From Steroidobacteraceae bacterium (GTDB taxonomy: Bacteria; Pseudomonadota; Gammaproteobacteria; Steroidobacterales; Steroidobacteraceae), in the NCBI GenBank assembly GCA_025927665.1, contig JAICKZ010000060.1, forward strand, positions 1 through 12,741: a stretch of DNA of 12,741 bases, written 5' to 3'. Numbering within the stretch: the first letter of the stretch is position 1; every line of letters starts with the position of its first letter. The notes beneath the pieces were generated by a model. It searched no databases. It saw nothing but the letters and a program-made list of their open reading frames with translations, and was not told the origin of the DNA. Both the position numbers and the translations under genes were made by a program. Shown here piece after piece: positions 1 to 4,859 of the stretch.

Positions 1-150
1 TGCCGAGCTCAAAATGGAACGCTGTGCTTCTAGTTGCAAGCGACGCTCTGCACGCAACAATGATTCTTCATGTTCAATCTGTGCACGACGCTCCGCAACG
101 GTACCCGTACCCAATCCGTTGAGCGCGTTTGTAGAGGCTGGGCGTTGCAT
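1..150 (-). CDS. Hypothetical protein, N-terminal 50 residues (cut by window edge)
   Basis: An open frame starts at the ATG on the minus strand ending at 150 and runs off the left edge without a stop. A GGAG ribosome-binding site lies about 9 bases before the ATG, which supports this start. The first 18 or so residues are polar and low in complexity (Asn, Gly, Thr). From about residue 19 the chain becomes a run of Glu, Arg, Gln and Leu with heptad-like spacing, suggesting a helix or coiled coil. There is no signal peptide or membrane segment in the visible part. I do not recognise the family and cannot infer a function. A strong terminator ends only about 24 bases upstream of the start, so its promoter must be very close or the terminator must be read through. 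Confidence 0.6.
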   Translation of the reverse strand, partial: MQRPASTNALNGLGTGTVAERRAQIEHEESLLRAERRLQLEAQRSILSSA

Positions 151-167
151 TAATAGCTCCGTATATT

Positions 168-217
168 AAAACGAAAAAATGTTCGACACGCGTGCAATTG
201 CTACAGCGCGCCGAACA
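168..217 (-). terminator. Rho-independent terminator after the RRM gene
   Basis: Read on the minus strand, TGTTCG pairs with CGAACA as the outer stem. CGCG pairs with CGCG inside it, and the hairpin is followed directly by six T and then CGTTTT. This is a clear intrinsic terminator and probably ends the transcript of the RRM gene at 264-587. It lies just before the ATG of the next minus-strand gene, so it could also act as a leader attenuator for that gene. Confidence 0.7.
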
Positions 218-231
218 TGTTCAAGACAGCA

Positions 232-253
232 ATCGCAATAGTGTTATTGCGAT
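232..253 (-). other. Perfect 9-bp hairpin in the 3' region of the RRM gene
   Basis: ATCGCAATA, a four-base loop, then TATTGCGAT form a perfect inverted repeat 11 bases past the stop codon of the RRM gene. No T-run follows on the minus strand, so it is unlikely to terminate by itself. It may stabilise the 3' end of the mRNA in tandem with the terminator at 168-217. Confidence 0.5.
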
Positions 254-263
254 ATTGGCTTGA

Positions 264-587
264 TTACCAGCGACCACCGCCGCCACCGCCATATCCGCCG
301 CCGCCGCTACGACCACCGCCGCCACCGCTACGACCGCCGCCAGCAGGCTTGTCTTGTGCTTCATTGATCTTGAGCGGACGACCGCCCATATCTTGGCCAT
401 TCAGACTTTGGATAGCGCGAGCTGCATCAGCACGAGCCATTTCCACAAAGCCAAAGCCGCGTGGACGACCTGTCTCACGATCATTGATCAAGCTCACCGA
501 TTCAACAGCACCATGCTGTTCAAACAAGGCGCGAACAGTAGCTTCATCCGCCGTGAACGGCAGGTTTCCAACGTAAATCTTACTCAT
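264..587 (-). CDS. RRM-domain RNA-binding protein with Gly/Arg-rich tail
   Basis: A 107-aa single RNA recognition motif protein of the short bacterial glycine-rich type. The RNP2 motif KIYVGNLP sits at residues 3-10 and RNP1 RGFGFVEM at 43-50, with the aromatic residues Y5, F45 and F47 that stack on RNA bases. Residues 83-107 form a tail of Gly runs broken by Arg-Ser and Tyr, ending in Arg-Trp, like the RGG/GGY tails of cold-inducible cyanobacterial and plant proteins. The protein is expected to be cytoplasmic and to bind single-stranded RNA. Its role is probably RNA chaperoning or mRNA stability, inferred from the family. An AGGA site about 8 bases before the ATG supports the start. It is monocistronic, with a terminator downstream and a long non-coding stretch upstream. 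Confidence 0.95.
   Translation of the reverse strand: MSKIYVGNLPFTADEATVRALFEQHGAVESVSLINDRETGRPRGFGFVEMARADAARAIQSLNGQDMGGRPLKINEAQDKPAGGGRSGGGGGRSGGGGYGGGGGGRW
267..341 (-). repeat. GGC/GGT codon repeat encoding the Gly-rich tail
   Basis: The last 25 codons of the RRM gene are mostly GGC or GGT glycine codons, interrupted by Arg-Ser pairs and one Tyr. On the plus strand this reads as CCGCCACCG-type repeats. Such tracts change length by slippage, so the tail length may vary between strains. Confidence 0.8.
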
Positions 588-873
588 AGAAAATTCCTAA
601 ATAACGAATCGACTCGGGCTTTCAATAACGAAAGCTCAACCGATCCAAACAACAAATAACAGTCACTAGCAATTGCCGGTGCTGTCCCTTGGCTCGAAAA
701 CATTCGGTTTTGCGGACCTTGTAGAGAAACTGTCGCCAGAGTGGCGCAGGTCGCAAGGAGGGAAAAAAGAGAGCGGAACGAACCGCCTGCAACTATACAC
801 AGTCGTGGTGCTCCGTGCTGGTGTTTTACCGAAAGTCTGACGTGAATCGCTCAGTAAGCGTATCTTTGGCGGT
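588..873. other. Divergent intergenic region, likely long leader of the RRM gene
   Basis: This 286-base gap lies between the divergent RRM gene and the 94-aa gene and has no convincing coding frame. On the minus strand, TATAGT (positions 797-792) is a good match to a -10 box, but no clear -35 precedes it. If used, it would give a leader of roughly 200 bases for the RRM mRNA. A hairpin at 616-637 lies in that leader. A small inverted repeat (CGCCA / TGGCG, around 734-746) is also present. No convincing promoter was found for the plus-strand gene. Confidence 0.4.
616..637 (-). other. Hairpin in the 5' leader of the RRM gene
   Basis: GAGCTTTC and GAAAGCCC, separated by a six-base loop, form a six-pair core stem plus one outer pair across a mismatch. 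It lies about 30 bases upstream of the RRM start codon. No T-run follows, so it is not a terminator. It could affect translation or stability of the leader RNA. This is inference from symmetry alone. Confidence 0.4.
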
Positions 874-1158
874 ATGAGCACTGTTATTCCAGTCGTGGAT
901 ACGACGCCCGCACCCCCTTATCAGCTCAAGTTGATCGACCTCGCGACCACACCCGATGGTAGCGAAGGAACTTGGTATCGTTATGTCATCGTACAAGGGA
1001 TGAGTGAAATCACCGGGATGCGTCCGGGTAATCACGATGAAGTTGACTTTGCGGTTCGCGAAATGGTTGATCGACTTAATGAACGCAGCGCCGGTAAGAC
1101 TGCCAAGAAACTCAAAGTACCTGGTGTGAAAACGCCGCCTGCCGCAAGCAATGATTAA
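874..1158 (+). CDS. Conserved-looking 94-aa protein of unknown function
   Basis: The protein is 94 aa. After a Pro/Thr-rich N-terminal stretch (residues 1-16), residues 17-41 look like two beta strands (around YQLKLIDLA and WYRYVIVQG). A loop with a GMRPGNHDEV segment follows, then an amphipathic helix at about 55-71 and a basic, Lys/Pro-rich tail. It has no signal peptide or membrane segment, so it is probably cytoplasmic. GGCGG just before the ATG could serve as a weak ribosome-binding site. The frame has normal codon use and reads as a genuine small domain, but I do not recognise the family. It stands alone: the RRM gene is divergent and the next plus-strand gene starts 365 bases later. 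The basic tail might contact nucleic acid, but that is speculation. Confidence 0.75.
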   Translation: MSTVIPVVDTTPAPPYQLKLIDLATTPDGSEGTWYRYVIVQGMSEITGMRPGNHDEVDFAVREMVDRLNERSAGKTAKKLKVPGVKTPPAASND

Positions 1159-1186
1159 TTTCACAATTAAGCTTGAATGAATTAGC

Positions 1187-1206
1187 GAAGCATCACTGAT
1201 GCATTC
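1187..1206 (+). other. Small hairpin after the 94-aa gene
   Basis: GAAGCATC, a three-base loop and GATGCATTC form an eight-pair stem with one bulged A, 28 bases past the stop codon of the 94-aa gene. No T-run follows, so I do not call it an intrinsic terminator. It may mark the 3' end of that transcript. Confidence 0.35.
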
Positions 1207-1465
1207 ATGCTGTGCGCATTGCTTGGCGTCGCGTGTACACATCTATTGCTGCATCCAGTTCGATCCAGTACGCAGAAACCTCAAGCGAGTGTATCTTCAA
1301 AGTGGCGGAGTGTTCTTTGCATTCGTTAGATGGATCGTTGAATGCACTAAACGCAAGTTCTTTCTTGAAAGCAATATAAAATATTACTGATACAACAACG
1401 GCCGTTGCTGATCGCATCAAGTTGGAAGAGAGCTGTGTGTTTATTGGAGCGTTAATCTGTTCCAT
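1205..1465 (-). CDS. Possible small membrane protein (86 aa), doubtful
   Basis: An 86-aa minus-strand frame starts at the ATG ending at 1465 and fills most of the 365-base gap at 1159-1523. It has one hydrophobic stretch at residues 20-33 (ATAVVVSVIFYIAF) followed by KK, which could be a short membrane anchor with the rest of the chain on one side. The C-terminal half mixes acidic, basic and hydrophobic residues in a way that looks protein-like. Against it, there is no good ribosome-binding site, the segment is short for a membrane span, and I do not recognise a family. The frame extends upstream to 1579, but that part overlaps the gene at 1524. It would be divergent from that gene. Otherwise this stretch holds nothing I can identify. 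Confidence 0.27.
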   Translation of the reverse strand: MEQINAPINTQLSSNLMRSATAVVVSVIFYIAFKKELAFSAFNDPSNECKEHSATLKIHSLEVSAYWIELDAAIDVYTRRQAMRTA

Positions 1466-1523
1466 TCGAGGTAGAATAAATTTACCATTTGAGACATCGC
1501 CATGCTGGCACGTGAAGTTCATT

Positions 1524-1784
1524 ATGAAAAAACTGAAACACGAAGCCGACCTATTTAAAGCCGCATTGCTTGCCGGCATGAAATACGACGTAGATAGAAA
1601 GGCGGCTGAGTTTGAACCCGGCGATTCAATCAGTGAGAGAGTGCTGTTTATCTATCGCCTGCTGGTTCACGATAAAGTCATTCAGCCATTGCCGGAAGAT
1701 CAGGTCGCGGAAGCCACCATGAAACACAAGCTCGCAATTTGGTATTCCAAACAACTTCCCAAAGATCATCCGCTGTTGAAATAA
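1524..1784 (+). CDS. Small cytoplasmic protein, probably DUF5062-like (86 aa)
   Basis: I place the start at the ATG at 1524, giving 86 aa that begin MKKLKHEADL. The frame is open back to 1422, but those 34 residues are Cys-rich and look like untranslated sequence. Only a weak GTGAAG-like site precedes 1524. The protein is mostly helical, with a central segment SERVLFIYRLLVHDKVI (37-53) and a C-terminal block ending KQLPKDHPLLK. From memory this pattern (N-terminal KK-L-hE, a central YRLLV-D-h-I-PLP and a terminal LP-DHPLLK) matches the gammaproteobacterial DUF5062 family, whose function is unknown. That assignment needs a profile search. TAGAAT at 1472-1477 is a fair -10 candidate but has no good -35. 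A 14-bp hairpin follows the stop codon. Confidence 0.75.
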   Translation: MKKLKHEADLFKAALLAGMKYDVDRKAAEFEPGDSISERVLFIYRLLVHDKVIQPLPEDQVAEATMKHKLAIWYSKQLPKDHPLLK

Positions 1785-1801
1785 AACGATAGCACGCACC
1801 A

Positions 1802-1834
1802 TAGTAATCATCGAAACGAATTCGATGATTACTA
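1802..1834 (+). other. Perfect 14-bp inverted repeat after the DUF5062-like gene
   Basis: TAGTAATCATCGAA, a five-base loop (ACGAA) and TTCGATGATTACTA make a flawless 14-pair stem starting 17 bases past the stop codon of the gene at 1524. The stem is AT-rich and no T-run follows on either strand, so it is not a standard intrinsic terminator. It may protect the 3' end of the mRNA or be the binding site of a dimeric protein. Confidence 0.6.
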
Positions 1835-1960
1835 ACTGAGTCCGCTCCAATTTGTTGCGAAATGCAAAATGTAGGCTGCGCTAATTCGTATTTATAAATC
1901 ATGAAGTGTTAAACTTCCAAGCCCATCAAATTTTTATTTGTCCTTTATAAACTCACCTAT

Positions 1961-1965
1961 GGGAG
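1961..1965 (+). promoter_or_regulatory. Ribosome-binding site that fixes the DUF1993 start
   Basis: GGGAG lies 5 bases before the ATG at 1971. It favours that ATG over the in-frame TTG at 1938, which has no Shine-Dalgarno site. Confidence 0.7.
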
Positions 1966-1970
1966 TCAAC

Positions 1971-2477
1971 ATGAACAATTCGATGTATCAATCCTCTGTC
2001 CCAGCCTTTATCCATGCATTAAATAATCTTGTCGCCATTCTCGAGAAAGGTGCGGCGCATGCCGAAGCCAAGAAAATAGATCCCACTGTGCTCGTCAATG
2101 CACGTTTGTTTCCAGATATGTTCGCATTGGTACGACAAGTTCAGGTTGCATGCGATAGTGCAAAAGCTGGCGCTGCGCGCCTCGCAGGCGTTGAACCTCC
2201 GGTGCATGAAGATAATGAGAAAACATTTGAAGAGCTGGTTGCACGTTGTAAGAAAGCAATTGCTTTTCTTGAAACGCTCACTGCCGCGCAAATCGATGGC
2301 AGTGAAGATAAAACCATTACCTGGAAAACACGTAGCAGCAGCAAGTCCATGCAGGCGCTACCGTACTTACATCGTCATCTGATTCCTAATCTTTATTTCC
2401 ATGTAACCACCACGTACAACATTCTTCGGCATAACGGTGTTGAGTTGGGTAAGAAAGATTTCCTTGGCAATCCATAA
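1971..2477 (+). CDS. DUF1993 family protein (DinB-like helical fold)
   Basis: A 168-aa protein of the DUF1993 family, close to the usual length. Recognisable family blocks are the N-terminal YQSSVPAFIHALNNLVAILEK (about 6-26), the NARLFPDMFALVRQVQVACD segment (43-62), AARLAGVEPP (68-77) and the C-terminal FHVTTTYNILRHNGVELGKKDFLG (143-166). The family is predicted to adopt a four-helix bundle like DinB/YfiT proteins, with His residues (here H134, H136, H144) that may bind metal. No biochemical role is established that I know of. It is soluble, with no signal peptide. The next gene, a DsbA-family protein, starts 12 bases after the stop, so the two probably share a transcript. The start at 1971 is chosen for its GGGAG site. 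Confidence 0.92.
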   Translation: MNNSMYQSSVPAFIHALNNLVAILEKGAAHAEAKKIDPTVLVNARLFPDMFALVRQVQVACDSAKAGAARLAGVEPPVHEDNEKTFEELVARCKKAIAFLETLTAAQIDGSEDKTITWKTRSSSKSMQALPYLHRHLIPNLYFHVTTTYNILRHNGVELGKKDFLGNP

Positions 2478-2489
2478 TAGTGGAATTGA

Positions 2490-3140
2490 ATGATGCGCAT
2501 CGATTTTATATCTGACATTGCTTGCCCGTGGTGTGCCGTGGGACTTGCAGCACTGGAAAAAGCTTTGTTGCAACTCGGTGATACAGTTTCTTACGAGTTG
2601 CACTTTCAACCGTTTGAATTAAACCCCGACATGCCACGTGAGGGCAAAAACCTCGTTGAATATCTTTCTAAAAAATATGGCATGACTGCCGAGCGTATTC
2701 TGGCAAATCATGAACAATTGCGACTACGTGGCGAAGCCGTTGGTTTTGTATTCGGTCATCGCGAACACATTTGGAATACATTTGATGCGCATCGTTTACT
2801 TTATTGGGCCGCTCTGTCAGATGTGAAAGACAGCCAATTAAAATTAAAATTAGCGTTACTGCGCGCGTATCATAGCGATGCCAAGAATCCGAGTGATCCA
2901 CTGATTTTGCTATCGCTCGTCGAAGCCGTGGGTTTAGATAAAACTCAGGCGCAAAGAATATTACAAAGTGATGCTTATGCAAAAGAAGTTCGCAACTTGG
3001 AGAACGAGTGGCGTCAAGCAGGAATTAATGCGGTACCTAGCATGGTGATTAATCGCAAACATCTGCTGCAAGGAGCACAACTCATTGAGACGCTGTTGTC
3101 AGCTTTACAACAATTGAATGCCGAACATATTGAAGCGTAA
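2490..3140 (+). CDS. DsbA-family oxidoreductase, FrnE-like
   Basis: A 216-aa thioredoxin-fold protein of the DsbA/FrnE group. The redox motif CPWC is at residues 12-15 right after the first beta strand (MRIDFISDIA), and the cis-proline needed next to the active site is P183 in NAVPSMVINRK. Between them is the helical insert typical of DsbA-like proteins (about 55-170). There is no signal peptide, so unlike DsbA it should act in the cytoplasm, probably as a disulfide isomerase or thiol oxidoreductase. FrnE of Deinococcus is linked to oxidative stress resistance, but that role is not shown here. It is the second gene of a unit with the DUF1993 protein. A GTGGA site overlaps the gap before its ATGATG start; either ATG could be used. 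A terminator hairpin begins at its stop codon. Confidence 0.93.
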   Translation: MMRIDFISDIACPWCAVGLAALEKALLQLGDTVSYELHFQPFELNPDMPREGKNLVEYLSKKYGMTAERILANHEQLRLRGEAVGFVFGHREHIWNTFDAHRLLYWAALSDVKDSQLKLKLALLRAYHSDAKNPSDPLILLSLVEAVGLDKTQAQRILQSDAYAKEVRNLENEWRQAGINAVPSMVINRKHLLQGAQLIETLLSALQQLNAEHIEA

Positions 3141-3160
3141 ACACTGTTTCTGCTTTTTTT
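3134..3160 (+). terminator. Intrinsic terminator of the DUF1993/DsbA unit
   Basis: AGCG-T-AAAC, loop ACT, GTTT-C-TGCT form a stem with one internal mismatch and one G-T pair, followed directly by six T. The stem overlaps the TAA stop of the DsbA-family gene. The stem is modest, but its position and T-run fit an intrinsic terminator. I see no equivalent for the convergent minus-strand operon that ends at 3210. Confidence 0.55.
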
Positions 3161-3209
3161 GTTAATTGTTAAGCATGCAACAGGGAGGAACTCAACTCAC
3201 CATATTAAC

Positions 3210-4859
3210 TTAGTTGTTAGTACATAACTCTCGCAACTTATTTGCTAATTCATCATAGGTAAATGGTTTACGAATCAGTCTAAGTGGTTCATCCGTACCA
3301 GTGGTCAAGGTGTGCGGATTCTGAATATAGCCAGTGGTGTATAGTATTTTTATTTGTGGATACAACCGTTTGGCTTCTATTGCCAACTGATGACCATCAA
3401 GATCACCGGGAAGACCAATGTCAGTAAACAGAACGGATATATCGGGATGCTGCTTTAATACCGCCAATGCTGATTCAGCATCAACGGCTTCAAAAACAAG
3501 ATACCCCAACTCACAAAGTACATCGCTGCTATAAAGGCGGACAATGTCATTGTCTTCCACGACCAGCACTGTACCCGCGTTAGCGCCATCATGTGGCACA
3601 GTGAACGGCGACGCGGTAGTAGTAGCTGAATCTTCAAGTGAACGTGGTAAATATATATCCACAGTCGTTCCTTCACCAACGTTGCTACGTAAACTAATAT
3701 CACCACCCGACTGTTTCACGAAGCCATAGACCTGGGACAATCCTAAACCAGTTCCTTGTCCCATCGCTTTAGTGGTAAAAAATGGATCAAAAGCTTTCTC
3801 TCGCACTTCGGCTGACATACCTTTGCCATTATCCGTTACAGAAATCCGCACGTACCCGCCTTGCGTCTCAGCATTGTCCCAATGATCCTTATCGTTTGAA
3901 GTACAGAGCATCGTTTCAATTGTCAGTGTTCCAGAATCGGCAATCGCGTCGCGTGCGTTCACCGCTAAGTTAAGTAATGCATTTTCAAGTTGATTAGCGT
4001 CAATATTTGTATATAACGACTTATCGGCGAGTATTACTCGCAAGGAAATATGTTCACCTAAAGTTCGACGTAACATTTCAGATGTTTCTTTAACAAGATC
4101 ATTAATGTTTGTGGGCTTAGGTTCCAATGGTTGGCGTCGTGCGAACGCCAGCAAACGCTGCGTTAATCCAGTGGCACGTTTCGCGGCAATCATCGAATGA
4201 TCAATGGTACTGACAAGGTTGGGATCATCGATGGTCAATTTGCGCTGCACCGCCTCCAACCCGCCGTATATCACAGTAAGTAAATTATTAAAGTCATGGG
4301 CAATACCACCCGTTAATTGTCCAAGTGCTTCCATTTTTTGTGCTTGCCGCAATGCCTCTTCAGCTTTTTGTCGATCGATAATTTCTTGAGAAATTCTTCT
4401 GTTTGCTTCGGCTAATTCATAAGTGCGCTCGGCAACACGTTGTTCCAAAGATTCATTAAGGCCACGTAGCTCAGACTCCGCGCGCGAAATTCGCAACAAC
4501 GCATTAACGGTTGCCACCAATTCATCAGCTTCTACTGGCTCAATCAAATAGGCATCGGCACCGCTTTCCAAACCCATTACACGATCTGCGCCACGAATAT
4601 AAGTTGCTGAGGTTTGTAACACCAATATAGGAGACTTCTTCGATTTAAGTTGACGGCAAATATCCATTCCATTCATATCAGGCAGTTGCACATCAAGCAC
4701 CGCCACATTAAGGAATTCGTCATTAATTATTTTGAGCGCATCGGTTCCAGTCTGAGCGGTTAGAACTTCATAACCAGCCCGCGTCAAAATACGTTGTTTC
4801 ACGTACAAGCCGGAATCATCATCGTCGAGCACTAACACTCTGGGTACTGTGGTATTCAT
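3210..4859 (-). CDS. Hybrid histidine kinase REC-HisKA-HATPase-REC (549 aa)
   Basis: Last gene of the stressosome operon. It has an N-terminal receiver (about 7-122, acceptor D56), then a charged coiled coil (about 126-175), then HisKA with the phospho-His H188 in GGIAHDFNN. The HATPase domain follows (N-box N297/N301, G1 motif DNGKGM at 343-348, G2 motif GTGLGLS at 369-375), and a C-terminal receiver completes it (about 430-545, acceptor D480, KP at 531-532). No membrane segments are present, so it is cytoplasmic and probably takes its signal through the N-terminal receiver. In that receiver the conserved Lys-Pro is Glu-Pro (E107-P108), so its switching may differ. The start overlaps the stop of the upstream kinase by ATGA, and an AGAAGG site precedes it. 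The most likely role is to receive phosphate from that kinase and pass it on. No output domain is encoded. Its own partner is not in the window. Confidence 0.93.
   Translation of the reverse strand: MNTTVPRVLVLDDDDSGLYVKQRILTRAGYEVLTAQTGTDALKIINDEFLNVAVLDVQLPDMNGMDICRQLKSKKSPILVLQTSATYIRGADRVMGLESGADAYLIEPVEADELVATVNALLRISRAESELRGLNESLEQRVAERTYELAEANRRISQEIIDRQKAEEALRQAQKMEALGQLTGGIAHDFNNLLTVIYGGLEAVQRKLTIDDPNLVSTIDHSMIAAKRATGLTQRLLAFARRQPLEPKPTNINDLVKETSEMLRRTLGEHISLRVILADKSLYTNIDANQLENALLNLAVNARDAIADSGTLTIETMLCTSNDKDHWDNAETQGGYVRISVTDNGKGMSAEVREKAFDPFFTTKAMGQGTGLGLSQVYGFVKQSGGDISLRSNVGEGTTVDIYLPRSLEDSATTTASPFTVPHDGANAGTVLVVEDNDIVRLYSSDVLCELGYLVFEAVDAESALAVLKQHPDISVLFTDIGLPGDLDGHQLAIEAKRLYPQIKILYTTGYIQNPHTLTTGTDEPLRLIRKPFTYDELANKLRELCTNN

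Noticed and set aside
267..345. Short tandem repeats that might suggest a CRISPR or minisatellite
   Set aside because: The repeat is codon-level Gly repetition inside a clear coding frame, with no spacers.
217..576. Plus-strand proline-rich frame opposite the RRM gene
   Set aside because: It is the complement of the Gly-codon tract and of the well-supported RRM gene, with no family resemblance.
826..1242. A 138-aa minus-strand frame opposite the 94-aa gene
   Set aside because: It has no ribosome-binding site, an implausible composition, and the plus-strand frame reads as a more natural protein.
1422..1523. N-terminal extension of the DUF5062-like gene
   Set aside because: The extra 34 residues are Cys-rich and unlike the rest, and the family-like sequence begins at MKKLK.
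1938..1970. TTG start for the DUF1993 gene
   Set aside because: No Shine-Dalgarno site precedes it, while the ATG at 1971 has GGGAG at the right distance and gives the usual family length.
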